A stretch of 64,000 nt of DNA from Mesorhizobium sp. AR02 (GTDB lineage Bacteria > Pseudomonadota > Alphaproteobacteria > Rhizobiales > Rhizobiaceae), in contig NZ_CP080533.1 in the NCBI RefSeq assembly GCF_024746835.1, positions 293,631 through 357,630 of the forward strand. Reading direction: 5' to 3'. The translations under genes were made by a program, and so were the position numbers. The notes beneath the pieces were generated by a model that worked only from the letters and a program-made list of their open reading frames with translations, had not been told where the DNA came from and did no database searches. This document shows, piece by piece, positions 26,166-34,950 of this stretch (position 1 is the first letter of the stretch; the number at the start of each line of letters is the position of its first letter).

Positions 26166-26183
26166 ACTGACCGAAGGGAAGAG

Positions 26184-26348
26184 ATGACAGATAAGCCCGT
26201 TACTACCTACGTCGTCAGCGTTTTCGAGAAGCCGCATTGGCGCACGGTGCTGACCACGGACGACAAGGCCAAGGCACTGGGCTGGGCGAAAGAGATCGGC
26301 GACAGCGTCCGAGTCGAGGAGATCACGCCGAAGCCGGAGCGGCGCTGA
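26184..26348 (+). CDS. Small hypothetical protein
   Basis: 54 residues, MTDKPVTTYVVSVFEKPHWR then LTTDDKAKALGWAKEI and VEEITPKPERR. The ATG follows GGGAAGAG and lies 19 nt after a terminator, so its promoter must be very close or the hairpin leaky. A beta-alpha layout is likely; family unknown. Confidence 0.6.
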   Translation: MTDKPVTTYVVSVFEKPHWRTVLTTDDKAKALGWAKEIGDSVRVEEITPKPERR

Positions 26349-26355
26349 CCCCACC

Positions 26356-26466
26356 TTGGCCGATATCAATCGCTTGGCGACAGAGATGGACATCAGACCG
26401 TTCATCGACGGAACAGAGGATGAAACCGTACGTTCTGTGTTGACCCGAGGGAGCGAAATCAAATGA
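26356..26466 (+). CDS. Possible 36-residue coupling peptide
   Basis: A TTG-started frame reads ADINRLATEMDIRPFIDG and ends TRGSEIK, with its stop overlapping the next ATG (ATGA). The tight overlap suggests translational coupling to the secreted protein at 26463. An internal ATG at 26386 is an alternative start. Weak evidence only. Confidence 0.3.
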   Translation: MADINRLATEMDIRPFIDGTEDETVRSVLTRGSEIK

Positions 26467-26690
26467 TACGCAAAATCGCAATCACTACGGCGCTTCTCAG
26501 TCAATTTACTGTGTCGGCCATTGGGGCCACCGAACAGTGGTGGGTGGCGAAAGACGCGGTCTCTAAGCAGTGCGAGGTGGTCACGAAGAAGCCTGACGGA
26601 ACCCTGGTTATTGACCTCGCGAAGACCACATACAAAAGCGAGGCGGAAGCGAACGCTGCAATGAAGAAAATGCCAAGCTGCAAGAAGTAA
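26463..26690 (+). CDS. Small secreted protein
   Basis: 75 residues with a signal peptide (MIRKIAITTALLSQFTVSA). The mature part WWVAKDAVSKQCEVVTKKPD and MKKMPSCKK has two Cys that could form a disulfide in the periplasm. GAGGGAG precedes the ATG. Family not recognised. Confidence 0.7.
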   Translation: MIRKIAITTALLSQFTVSAIGATEQWWVAKDAVSKQCEVVTKKPDGTLVIDLAKTTYKSEAEANAAMKKMPSCKK

Positions 26691-26747
26691 CTAAGCTCGT
26701 GGTCTACCGAACAGCGTTAGTTACCATCCTTGTCCGACACGAAGGCC

Positions 26748-26945
26748 TTATAGCGAAGCCATCCTTCGCGCTCGCCGCTGCGCAAGGTCGCGATAGATTT
26801 TCTCCCGGTCGCCATCGTGTTTCTCGATGAGAGCGAGTACCTCCTGTCGGTCCAAGCTCCCGATCTTCATCAAAAATTCGAATTCGTGCTTAGGGATGGA
26901 CGTGGCGAATCGGTCGAGTTTCGATCGTTCGGTTTCATGGGCCAT
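26748..26945 (-). CDS. DUF3606-like small protein
   Basis: 65 residues from the ATG at 26945 (AGGA upstream): MAHETERSKLDRFATSIPKH then KIGSLDRQEVLALIEKHDGD. The helix-turn-helix-like core and length match the DUF3606-like set elsewhere in the window. It is convergent with the gene at 26463. Confidence 0.6.
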   Translation of the reverse strand: MAHETERSKLDRFATSIPKHEFEFLMKIGSLDRQEVLALIEKHDGDREKIYRDLAQRRARRMASL

Positions 26946-27235
26946 GGTCTGCTTCCTAGATAAGCTTAATCGGCAACCAGAGCGCCGCAGGACAGGCTTA
27001 CGAATAGTCAATGTCAGCGGCTTACGATGTCGGATGCTGCAGACCGGGCGGGACAGATGGTATTGCCATTCCTTAGCCAGGATATGAAACCGGGAAAACC
27101 ATCCTGTTCACCGTACCGCCAAGCCCGGTTGACGCGGTCCGCAGCAGTCAAGGAACTCCGTTTCTAAGCAATCGTTCCCGGCGAGAAATGCGCGACCGGC
27201 TCGGAACCACGTGGCGCCCGGAGACTTATTGTCCG

Positions 27236-27451
27236 ATGGAGCCATGGATTTGTGTGATGGCCGAAGAAACGAAACGGCCCGAAATGACGCCCGAAGGTGT
27301 GCGCGCTCTGGCACGCGAAGCGGAGGTCACTGAGGAACAAATACGCGAAATCATATCGATGGTCGGCCTCGATCGTTCCTCGATCCTTAGAGAAGCAAGG
27401 GTAATCAGCCAGGCCAAACCTCAAGGATTTCCGAATTGGCCTCCACGGTGA
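27236..27451 (+). CDS. DUF3606-like small protein
   Basis: 71 residues; an ATG at 27257 is an alternative start. The core EAEVTEEQIREIISMVGLDR and SSILREARVI is the same module as the C-terminus of the gene at 54438 and the pseudogene at 54306. Probably a compact three-helix protein of unknown function. Confidence 0.6.
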   Translation: MEPWICVMAEETKRPEMTPEGVRALAREAEVTEEQIREIISMVGLDRSSILREARVISQAKPQGFPNWPPR

Positions 27452-27472
27452 CGGGCGATGACGGACGTGAAG

Positions 27473-27724
27473 CTAGCTGCTACGGCTGGGCAGCAGTCTA
27501 GCCGTGACGCTGCTGCTCATAGCGCCGATTGCGATCTGAAACCCGTAAAGGCCGGACTTCAATTCCTCAGCGCTAGTCGCGCCGTTATTGAACAGTGACA
27601 TGACCAGCACCGCGACCATTTCCCGTTCCGATTCATCCGAGATACCAAAGGCTAAGCAATGGTCATTCAAAGCCTTGGTGAGGATCGCCATTTGTTCCGA
27701 ATCGGCAATGCCATTCAAAAGCAT
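27473..27724 (-). CDS. Small hypothetical protein
   Basis: 83 residues: MLLNGIADSEQMAILTKALN, then EREMVAVLVMSLFNNGATSA. GGAG-rich sequence precedes the ATG at 27724. The helical pattern SEREMVAVLVMSLFNNG is common in small rhizobial proteins with an N-terminal acidic helix; no named family is assigned. Confidence 0.6.
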   Translation of the reverse strand: MLLNGIADSEQMAILTKALNDHCLAFGISDESEREMVAVLVMSLFNNGATSAEELKSGLYGFQIAIGAMSSSVTARLLPSRSS

Positions 27725-27907
27725 GTGCTCTCTCCCTCCAGAGGGGCGAAAGCGTGATCGGCTCTTTCAAGCGCCAGCGCCCGCTAAAGTGGCCAGCGAC
27801 AATTGGATTCTACGCTTGCGACAATCGGTTAGCGAGTCATTCCGTGTGACGTGATTGTCAAATCGATAATCACTCGCCGCGCAGAAGACAGCCCAGCGAG
27901 AATGCCG

Positions 27908-28210
27908 CTATTTCGCTGTGACAGTGCCCTTCATCGAGCTGTGGATCGCACAATGGAACGGGTGTGCGCCGGCCGCTGATATCTTGACCTTGGCACTCTT
28001 GCCGGTGGCGAGACGGCCGGTGTCGAAGGAGCCGTCAAGCGCGGTGGCGGTGTGCGTCATCGGGTCAGCATTGGTGAAAGTGATGGTATCGCCAACGGCG
28101 ACCGAGATTTTCGCCGGGTTGAATTTCATGCCCTTGATCTGGACCGCATGGTTGGCGGCGTAGGCGGGCATGGCAAAGGCGAGCAGAGCAAGAACGAGCA
28201 TAGTGCGCAT
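27908..28210 (-). CDS. Secreted cupredoxin (plastocyanin/amicyanin-like)
   Basis: 100 residues with a signal peptide ending PAYAAN. The blue-copper fold is seen in VQIKGMKFNPAKISVAVGDT and FTNADPMTHTATA (first His ligand). HPFHCAIHSSMKG supplies the Cys, second His and Met ligands. AGGAGG lies ~8 nt before the ATG at 28210. It would carry electrons or copper in the periplasm; no redox partner is adjacent. Confidence 0.9.
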   Translation of the reverse strand: MRTMLVLALLAFAMPAYAANHAVQIKGMKFNPAKISVAVGDTITFTNADPMTHTATALDGSFDTGRLATGKSAKVKISAAGAHPFHCAIHSSMKGTVTAK

Positions 28211-28439
28211 GATGGATTTCCTCCTGAGCGCGAACCCTCATCCTGCACTAACGCTGGCGCATAGGCTTTCATGCCACGAAGTCAACCTTTTTATGGGTAC
28301 CGTCTGGCTTTCCTCATCGATTGCCTGCACCGGCAGATAGTCGTTGGCCGCAGGCCTTGCGCTTGCGTCGTGACACCCCTTGGGTTCCTAACTCGTTCAG
28401 AAAGGATGCGATCCGTCTGGGAGGAGCCAGAAGGCTCTC
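28211..28439. other. Intergenic, start of a gene-poor stretch to 29288
   Basis: Apart from the two gene remnants at 28440-28540 and 28755-28965, the stretch 28211-29288 shows no convincing gene on either strand. Confidence 0.5.
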
Positions 28440-28540
28440 ATCCGTTTCCTTGCGCGCGAACCCGGATTACCGAAGCCCGGACGCGAGAGCTGATCAACAT
28501 GGGCGTTACCGATCGTGGATCACGCTGCGAGAGGCCCGAC
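28440..28540 (+). pseudogene. DUF3606-like module, degraded
   Basis: Reads ARTRITEARTRELINM then GVTDRGSRCERPDYK. This aligns with ARETGITEAQARELINVVGT at 54840 and the following DRSSLLREARLL once small indels are allowed. Frame and key residues are lost. Confidence 0.6.
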
Positions 28541-28754
28541 TATAAGGCGCAGCGGAATTCTCGACGTTACAGAAGCAATACGCCGTTGGGCTACAGGCCA
28601 GGGCAAAGGTCTGCTAATCCCCACGGTCTCGATAGGTTGGCGTTCAGTGCATGATGCCGCCGCCGTGCTGCGTCTTAGCCCGTTGAGGCCTCGGCCAAGG
28701 AGCAGGGATGGGGGACCGAAAATCTCATTCTAAACCTGACCAAGATGCGGACGA

Positions 28755-28965
28755 TTAGTTGGGGCCCGCTTGGCTGAATACAACCGTGCCGTCGTCCTTG
28801 CGAACCTCGACCGCTACAATACCGCCCATGTTTCGAGCGGAAAAGGTCGCCAGCGCATGATCCCGTGCACCTTCTCGGTCTCGAACGACGCTTTCTCAAC
28901 GATGCCCTGCTTGCCGTACCAAATCACCGTGTAAGCCAACGTTTCGGCGTGCTTGTCTGCCTTCG
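28755..28965 (-). pseudogene. Small conserved protein X, copy 1 (frameshifted)
   Basis: The minus strand reads LAYTVIWYGKQGIVEKASFE in one frame and, after an indel near 28858, HALATFSARNMGGIVAVEVR and KDDGTVVFSQAGPN to the stop at 28755. A second damaged copy at 32388-33496 is split by an IS5 element. I do not recognise the family. Confidence 0.6.
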
Positions 28966-29288
28966 TTTTCTTCGCGCTCGCTCGCAAGGGTGTCGAAACG
29001 GACCAGTTGAGACATTACGCCTTGGGCAGGATATTACAAATCCAGGCATCAGACGTATCTCGGTGGGGAAGTTCGAACCGAGAGGTGAGCAGGTTTGAGG
29101 CATCGCGTGTCCCCCTCTCCATGGACCTTTATGCCCTGTTGCGCGTCCTGGCCCATTGACAGCGACATTGTAGAAGCCGGGCGATTGCAAGGCCGTGGAC
29201 TATCGTGGCCAGTTTTTGGCCGCTTTGAGTTGTTAGGCGTTGCGTCTCTCCGCGCCCGAGGCCACTCGATCGTCCGGGAGAAACCGGT

Positions 29289-30191
29289 GTGTGTATGCAG
29301 AAGGCATTAAACGACGTCATGCCTATTTTTTCAGTGAGGCACTCGACCGTCTATCGTTACAGCCGACCTGTAAGGTTTGGCGAACACCGGCTGATATTCA
29401 GACCGCGCGACAGCTTCGACCAGAGACTTCTAGACCACGCCATGGTCATTGATCCCGAGCCGAATGAGCTCCGGTGGATCCACGACGTTTTTGGAAACTG
29501 CGTTGCGGTGCTCGATTTCAAGGCGGCGGCTAAAGCACTGCACTTCGAAACAGCCATTCGGCTTGATCATACACCTCAGCACGCCCCCGATTTCCGCATC
29601 GACGAAGCAGCACTCAGCTATCCGTTCTCCTACGAATCTGACGAGGCAGCCGACCTTTCCCAAACGATCGAGCGTCATCATCCCGACGAAGGCGACGAGA
29701 TTGGAAAATGGGCACGACAATTCTTGAGCGCCGGTGGCCAGACAGAGACGGGCACACTGTTGATGACACTCTGCTATGCCATCCACGAAAGCTTTGTGTA
29801 TTCCCGTCGAACGGAACCCGGGACGCAACCCCCTCTTGTCACGCTACATCTGCGGCGAGGCACATGCCGTGACTTCGCACTCTTCATGATGGAAGCTGTT
29901 CGATCGCTTGGTTTCGCTGCGCGTTTCGTGACCGGATATATCTACGTCCCAACCCGAGACAAGTTGGAGGTACGAGGGGGAGGATCGACGCATGCCTGGT
30001 GCCAGGTCTATTTGCCTGGAGCAGGTTGGGTCGAGTTCGATCCGACCAATGGCATTGTCGGTAATCGCGAACTGATCAGGGTGGCAGTCGCTCGACACCC
30101 ACGACAGGCGATCCCTCTTTCCGGCAGCTATTCGGGAAGCGCTTCGAGTTTTTTGGGCATGGATGTCGAGGTGAAAGTTACCAAGGAATAG
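29289..30191 (+). CDS. Transglutaminase-like protein
   Basis: 300 residues. The N-terminal bacterial transglutaminase-associated domain (~10-95: STVYRYSRPVRFGEHRLIFR) precedes the transglutaminase core. The catalytic Cys is in RRGTCRDFALFMMEAVRSLG, His in STHAWCQVYLPG and Asp in WVEFDPTNG. GGGAG lies 8 nt before the GTG at 29289; an ATG at 29295 is two codons in. Enzymes of this class act as cysteine proteases or amidases on peptides. A second family member follows, so both may act together. Confidence 0.85.
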   Translation: MCMQKALNDVMPIFSVRHSTVYRYSRPVRFGEHRLIFRPRDSFDQRLLDHAMVIDPEPNELRWIHDVFGNCVAVLDFKAAAKALHFETAIRLDHTPQHAPDFRIDEAALSYPFSYESDEAADLSQTIERHHPDEGDEIGKWARQFLSAGGQTETGTLLMTLCYAIHESFVYSRRTEPGTQPPLVTLHLRRGTCRDFALFMMEAVRSLGFAARFVTGYIYVPTRDKLEVRGGGSTHAWCQVYLPGAGWVEFDPTNGIVGNRELIRVAVARHPRQAIPLSGSYSGSASSFLGMDVEVKVTKE

Positions 30192-30285
30192 AGCAGACTA
30201 GATCCTCGCTCCATTGATTCTGGTGGAACCGATTGGTCAAAGCGGAGTTTGGTCGTCTCCTCAATCAAGAATATTTGGAGCCACG

Positions 30286-31095
30286 ATGCGGATACGCGCA
30301 GGGTACAATCTCACCTACGAGTGTCCGAAGCCAACGCCGATGCTGCTGGTCCTGGAAATCCACCCGTCACGTCGGGTCGACCTTCTGACGGAACAGGTGA
30401 TCGGTTTTGATCGGCCGATCGCAGCGAGGGGCTACATCGACAGTTTCGGCAATGCCTGCACGAGGATCGAGGCTCCTGCTGGACTGACGACGATTTCAAC
30501 CACCTTTGAAATCTACGACAGCGGCAAACCGGACGTCGTCGCCCCCGAGGCCATACAACACGATATAAAAGACCTGCCAGATGAAGTGCTAACTTTTCTT
30601 CTAGGAAGCCGATACTGCGATACCGATCGTCTTGGAGATTTCGCCTGGGCGACCTTTGGCGACACAAAGCCTGGATGGTCTCGCGTCCAGGCGATCTGCG
30701 ATTTCGTTCACAACCACATAGCGTTCAACTATCAGAACGCCGACGCGCTGCGCACTGCCCATGGTGGCTTCATCGATCGAACCGGTGTTTGCCGTGACTT
30801 TGCCCATCTGGCCATTACACTGTGCCGGTGCATGAATATCCCGGCGCGCTACTGTACCGGCTATCTCGGGGATATCGGAATCCCGCCGGTGCCAGATCCC
30901 ATGGATTTCAGTGCCTGGTTCCAAGCCTATCTCAGTGGTCATTGGTTCACCTTCGACGCACGGCACAACCACCCCCGCATCGGAAGAATCCTGATGGCGA
31001 CGGGAAGGGATGCCACCGACGTTGCCCTCTCGACCAGCTTTGGGTCGTCCAGACTGGCCCACTTCGAAGTTATTGCCGAAGAGGTCGGCACTTAG
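30286..31095 (+). CDS. Transglutaminase-like protein, catalytic His replaced
   Basis: 269 residues from the ATG at 30286 (GGAG 6 nt upstream). The core has the nucleophile in RTGVCRDFAHLAITLCRCM and GYLGDIGIPPVPDPMDF. The usual HAW position reads FSAWFQAYLSGHWFTFDARH, so Ser stands where the catalytic His is expected, with another His 8 residues later. I believe some members of this subfamily share that change. It follows the first transglutaminase by ~95 bp in the same direction. Confidence 0.82.
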   Translation: MRIRAGYNLTYECPKPTPMLLVLEIHPSRRVDLLTEQVIGFDRPIAARGYIDSFGNACTRIEAPAGLTTISTTFEIYDSGKPDVVAPEAIQHDIKDLPDEVLTFLLGSRYCDTDRLGDFAWATFGDTKPGWSRVQAICDFVHNHIAFNYQNADALRTAHGGFIDRTGVCRDFAHLAITLCRCMNIPARYCTGYLGDIGIPPVPDPMDFSAWFQAYLSGHWFTFDARHNHPRIGRILMATGRDATDVALSTSFGSSRLAHFEVIAEEVGT

Positions 31096-31192
31096 CTTCG
31101 ATCGCGCATAGCCCGATTCCAAATTTAGACCTGCGTCGACGGGCGCAAGGCTATGGTCCCCCGCTTCTTCGCCCGCTTAGAGCGGTTCGCAT

Positions 31193-31756
31193 TTAGGTTG
31201 ACTTATAGCCCGCGCTTTCGATGTAGTTGTTGCATTCATTTGAGGTGACGATGTCGAGGGTGCGGGCGATAGCGTTGTGTACGGCCTGGATGCTTCGTTT
31301 GGCGGCACGTCGCATGCAGTGCTTGAGCTTGGCGAAGAGCTTCTCGATTGGATTGAGATCTGGACTGTAGGGCGGCAGGAAGAAGAGCCGCGCTCCGGCG
31401 GCCCTGACGATGTCGCGGACGGCTTGGCCCTTGTGAGACCCGAGATTGTCGAGAATGACAATGTCGCCCGGCTTCAGTGTCTTAATGAGTTCGGTTTCGA
31501 CATAGACACGGAAGGTCTGCGCATTGATGGGTCCGTCAATGACCCAAGGCGCCTCTACCCGATCATGCCGCAGCGCGGCGATGAAAGTCATCGTCTTCCA
31601 ATGACCATATGGCGCGTGAGCCATCAGCCGCTTGCCGCGCACACCCCAGCCGCGCAACGGCGCCATGTTGGTCTTGACCCACGTTTCATCCAGGAAGACC
31701 AGGCGCGTTGGGTCAATGCGGGTCTGATAGCGCATCCATTGCACCCGCCGACGCAT
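31193..31756 (-). CDS. IS630 transposase, DDE part (OrfB)
   Basis: 187 residues in this frame: RLVFLDETWVKTNMAPLRGW, VILDNLGSHKGQAVRD and FLPPYSPDLNPIEKLFAKLK are the DDE motifs of IS630 transposases. It is expected to be made as a fusion with OrfA by frameshifting at the A8 run near 31791-31798. Confidence 0.92.
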   Translation of the reverse strand: MRRRVQWMRYQTRIDPTRLVFLDETWVKTNMAPLRGWGVRGKRLMAHAPYGHWKTMTFIAALRHDRVEAPWVIDGPINAQTFRVYVETELIKTLKPGDIVILDNLGSHKGQAVRDIVRAAGARLFFLPPYSPDLNPIEKLFAKLKHCMRRAAKRSIQAVHNAIARTLDIVTSNECNNYIESAGYKST

Positions 31757-31775
31757 CAGCTTCGGCTTGAGCTGC

Positions 31776-32138
31776 TCAGCCGGCAGAACGGTTTTTTTTG
31801 AAGCTCTTGCCCTCGCGATGCAGGAAGCGGCCGACGCTGGCAGGGTGGATGATGAGACCCCGTTCAGACAGTGCGGCGGTCAATTCATGAAGCGTTATGT
31901 TGGCATCCCGCTCGACCTCGCTCAGGACAAAAGCACGATGCTCCCCGTCAATCAGATAGGGTCGATGACCGCCCATCTTGCCGGGTGCCGCACTGCCCAA
32001 CCGACGCTTGCGCGCCGCCCACTTGATCACGCTCGACACGGCCACCTTCAGCGCCGCAGCTACCTCTCGGCTCGTCTCGCCTTCTTCAAGGCGAGCCAGT
32101 GCCCGTTCTCGCAAATCCATCGAATAAAGCTTGGCCAT
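31776..32138 (-). CDS. IS630 transposase, DNA-binding part (OrfA)
   Basis: 120 residues with an N-terminal HTH (MAKLYSMDLRERALARLEEG, REVAAALKVAVSSVIKWAAR) and a second HTH ending in GKSFKKN, where the frameshift site occurs. Together with OrfB this gives the full transposase. Confidence 0.9.
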   Translation of the reverse strand: MAKLYSMDLRERALARLEEGETSREVAAALKVAVSSVIKWAARKRRLGSAAPGKMGGHRPYLIDGEHRAFVLSEVERDANITLHELTAALSERGLIIHPASVGRFLHREGKSFKKNRSAG

Positions 32139-32569
32139 CTGTCCCGACCTCCAACGGTCAGAACATCGAATCTGATTTGCTCAGTCTTGGGAATCCTGAT
32201 TCAGACAAAACGCGAACCGCTCTAGCTGCTACAATCCCATGTCCTTGCCCGTTTCGTGGCCATACTTCGTCGCCGCCTTGACCGATGGGCGCCCGCATTG
32301 TCGATTGCACCGCGATAGCTCCGCGAACTGGATGGCCGGCCGCGTGCTGGTTGCAGCCTTGGCCGTCGAGGCGCGGGCTGAGGAGATGTCGAAACAGTGG
32401 CCTACACGGTGACCTGGTACGGGAACGGGGCATCGTTGAGAAGACGCCCTTTGATGCGGAAAAGCCGCACGGAACCACGCACTATTCTAGGCTGTAGTGA
32501 CAATTTAACGGCTTGGGATTCCCATCGAGACGCAAATCAGATTCAAGGCTGACTTTTGGAGGATCAGCT

Positions 32570-32911
32570 TTGGAAGGTGAGGTTCTACGCGACGATCAAT
32601 GGGAGCAGATCAAGCCGTTTGTGCCGGGCGGGCGCAAGGGCAAGCGCGGCCCCCGTAGTGATGGCCGGCGCTTCTTCGATGCGCTTTTGTGGATCGCTCG
32701 CTCTGGCGCACGCTGGCGCGACCTGCCGGAGCGGTTTGGCCCGCATCAGAGGGCAAAGCGACGTTACTATCGCTGGATCGAAGCGGGCGTGTTCGACCGG
32801 CTGTTCGAAGCGATCAGCAATGATCCAGATCTGGAATGGCTGATGATCGACGCGACCGTTATCCGGGCTCAGGCTCAAGCTGCGGGAGCCCGGCGCAAAA
32901 GGGGGATCTGA
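32570..32911 (+). CDS. IS5-family transposase, OrfA
   Basis: 113 residues from a TTG with GGAGG 7 nt upstream: LRDDQWEQIKPFVPG, RRFFDALLWIARSGARWRDL, RFGPHQRAKRRYYRWIEAGV and the first DDE Asp in WLMIDATVIRAQ. It ends at AAAAGGGGG, where the frame must change to reach OrfB. Confidence 0.85.
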   Translation: MEGEVLRDDQWEQIKPFVPGGRKGKRGPRSDGRRFFDALLWIARSGARWRDLPERFGPHQRAKRRYYRWIEAGVFDRLFEAISNDPDLEWLMIDATVIRAQAQAAGARRKRGI

Positions 32912-33329
32912 AGCCCAGGCTCTCGGTCGTTCGCGTGGCGGGTTCGGCACCAAGCTTCATGCCGTCGTAGATGCACTCGGCCTGCCGGTCCGCTTCGAGA
33001 TCGGCCCCGGCCAGCAAAACGACATGGCAGCAGCCTGCGGTCTGGTCGAGGGACTTGCTGCCGGCCAAGTGATCGCCGACCGCGCTTATGATGCCGATCG
33101 GCTGCATGATGTGGTCCTCGACCAAGGCGGTGAACCGGTCATCCCGCCGCGGCGCCATCGCAAGTACCAACACAGCTGCGACAAGATCGCCTACAAGAAC
33201 CGCTGGGGCATCGAGGCTTTCTTCGCCAAGCTCAAGCAGTGGCGGCGCATCGCAACGCGCTATGACAAAATCGCCGCCAACTTCCTCGGCTTCGTCAAGC
33301 TCGCAGCCATCATGCTCTGGCTCAAATGA
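32905..33329 (+). CDS. IS5-family transposase, OrfB
   Basis: Continues the transposase in the next frame: SEAQALGRSRGGFGTKLHAV, VIADRAYDADRLHDVV (second Asp) and YKNRWGIEAFFAKLKQWRRI (Glu). It has no start of its own; it needs frameshifting at the A4G5 tract, or the copy is inactive. Confidence 0.8.
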
Positions 33330-33535
33330 TTAAATTGTCACTACAGCCTAGAGACTTTTGCCAATCGAAAAATGACGGGATCGCCGCTGTGGAAGTTCGC
33401 AAAGCCGACGGGAGCGGTTGCATCCAGCCAGGCGGCAGCAAAGCGAAGCCACCGCTGCCGCCATGCTTTCGCCTCCAGAACGCGTTTATTAATTGACTCG
33501 CCCACTGGATCTGGGGGCAACACAAGGAATGACCC

Positions 33536-33778
33536 GTGACTCCAACCGCAGTGTTGATCTGGTATCTTGTAATCGCCGGTCCACAAGGCGGCATTGTCGT
33601 GTTACCGAGCACCTTCGATAAGCGCGAACAGTGCACCGCCGCTATAGCAGAATATCAGAAACAGCCGACGCCGGCCGGCTGGTCGCTGCATACCCAGCGC
33701 CTCCCCATTTACCGACAACGGGTCGGCAGAGTAGGGTCAGGCATCGGTGCGGCGGCTTGTTTTCTCGGCCGGGCATAA
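33536..33778 (+). pseudogene. Small conserved hypothetical protein (copy 2, altered C-terminus)
   Basis: From a GTG with AAGGAA upstream it reads TPTAVLIWYLVIAGPQGG and LPSTFDKREQCTAAIAEY like the gene at 12441. After GWSL about 5 nt are missing relative to that copy, so the tail differs; the original ending PSASPFTDNGSAE is still readable in another frame. It could still give a variant protein. Confidence 0.6.
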
Positions 33779-33950
33779 TCCACCGTGTCAGGATGCTGCG
33801 ATCAAATCTTTGCATACCAGTCGGTGGCCGCCGTCCTCACAGCCAGCCCGTCGGTCAGGCCCGGTTTACCCTATCCGCGGCCGTGCCCGCCATCCACTCT
33901 GAGGAGGTGGCGGCACCTTATTTCTGGTGAGTCGCAAGGCGGCTGGCGAG

Positions 33951-34163
33951 ATGATCGCGAATGTCTTGACCGCCAGCCTTCTAGTTTGCCTGCTGGCGAT
34001 CATACTATTTCTAAGCGGGTGCCGGCTGCTTTGGCCAGAACATAAAGCTCCCATGGTCATCCTTCTGCCGGTCGACGCACGCCCAAGGGAATCAGTAACG
34101 ACCCGCATTTGCCAGAGACGTTTGATGTCAATCTTGCTGCGCCCCAGGCCGAATGGGAGTTAG
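33951..34163 (+). CDS. Possible small lipoprotein
   Basis: 70 residues. The N-terminus IANVLTASLLVCLLAIILFL is followed by SGC, a lipobox-like site, then a proline-containing basic tail. The ribosome site is weak (GGCGAG). No family is recognised; a GC hairpin follows at 34183-34203. Confidence 0.4.
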   Translation: MIANVLTASLLVCLLAIILFLSGCRLLWPEHKAPMVILLPVDARPRESVTTRICQRRLMSILLRPRPNGS

Positions 34164-34181
34164 GCCCGCGCCCGGAAAAAA

Positions 34182-34204
34182 GGCCCGTCCTCGTGGAACG
34201 GGCT
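34182..34204 (+). terminator. GC hairpin
   Basis: GCCCGT at 34183-34188 pairs with ACGGGC at 34198-34203, then TT. It lies between the gene ending at 34163 and the convergent gene at 34290. Confidence 0.5.
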
Positions 34205-34289
34205 TAGTCTACGGGGACGCCGGTAAAAGGGTTGAGCTACCGGCTTGCTAGGCAACGATGCCGTGGAGCCTTCGTTCCCACGATTTTAT

Positions 34290-34574
34290 TCAACCCCCCA
34301 TCTTCTTGGCCATGGCGCAGAATTCCGCATGCGACTTGTTAATTGTGGTATCGCCGCAGTCTTTCAACACAGCCTTCTGTTCATCGGGTTTCATGGCCAT
34401 CCATGCGGTCTTGAAATCCGCTTCCGACCTCAACGTTTTCATGCCGGCATCGGTGAAGAACGGCGACATCTTCGCCGGATCGTCCAACGCGGAGGTGCCA
34501 TTGGCAGCCGCGAGCGCCGAGCCAGTCATCATTGTAAGCGCCATTGCGCCCATCGTCAGCATCTTGATGTTCAT
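34290..34574 (-). CDS. Small secreted protein (intact paralogue of 14960)
   Basis: 94 residues: MNIKMLTMGAMALTMMTGSA signal peptide, then DPAKMSPFFTDAGMKTLRSE, a conserved KDCGDTTINKSHAEFC segment with two Cys, and AKKMGG at the end. AAAGGAGG lies 8 nt before the ATG at 34574. Family unknown; periplasmic. The promoter-side sequence is also similar to that of the 15242 copy. Confidence 0.8.
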   Translation of the reverse strand: MNIKMLTMGAMALTMMTGSALAAANGTSALDDPAKMSPFFTDAGMKTLRSEADFKTAWMAMKPDEQKAVLKDCGDTTINKSHAEFCAMAKKMGG

Positions 34575-34740
34575 TTGAATTTCCTCCTTTAGGTCATTCA
34601 ACACGAGTGACCTAAAGGAGAACGTCCACTTCTGAACTGTGTTCCCACTGCGCTGCACCGTCTTCGCCTATTACCGCCAAGCTCCCGCACCATATGGAAA
34701 GCCAATTCCGGTCGGCCGTTCACCTATGAAGGTCCACCAC

Positions 34741-34950
34741 TCAGCCATCAGCGCCGGCAGCGGCCTCGACTTGCCTCGCGTGCTCTTCTGCGATCTTAAG
34801 TAGAGCTACAGCCGTTTCCTGGGCCGTCCAGCCCTGAGCCTCTGACGCGGTCACCAAGGCAGCGAATGCCGCTTCTAGTGCGACTTCACAGTTAACCTGG
34901 CGATCTGGGCTTTCTTCGGGAAGTATCGGGGGTTCAACGGATTGGGACAT
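34741..34950 (-). CDS. Small hypothetical protein
   Basis: 69 residues: an acidic proline-rich start (MSQSVEPPILPEESPDRQVN) followed by an Ala-rich helix pair with WTAQETAVALLKIAEEHARQ. It looks like a conserved rhizobial mini-protein; no named family. No clear ribosome site. Confidence 0.5.
   Translation of the reverse strand: MSQSVEPPILPEESPDRQVNCEVALEAAFAALVTASEAQGWTAQETAVALLKIAEEHARQVEAAAGADG

Larger units (their letters stand above)
31180..32222. mobile_element. IS630-family element, copy 1
   Basis: Ends are GAGCGGTTCGC and its inverse, flanked by TA on both sides (31178-31179 and 32223-32224), the IS630 target duplication. Two minus-strand frames meet at a run of eight A, giving OrfA and OrfB by probable frameshifting. 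A truncated second copy lies at 59983-60645. Confidence 0.92.
32491..33348. mobile_element. IS5-family (IS427-like) element
   Basis: Inverted ends begin GGCTGTAGTGACAATTTAA at 32491 and mirror it at 33330-33348. TA is duplicated outside each end (32489-32490 and 33349-33350). Length 858 bp with a two-frame transposase, as in the IS427 group. Confidence 0.9.
32388..33496 (+). pseudogene. Small conserved protein X, copy 2, split by IS5
   Basis: The left part reads ETVAYTVTWYG and, after an indel, IVEKTPFDAEKPHGTTHYSR up to 32490. Across the IS5 element it resumes at 33349 as DFCQSKNDGIAAVEVRKADG, stopping at 33494-33496. Joined at the duplicated TA, the halves align with copy 1 at 28755-28965. 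Confidence 0.65.
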
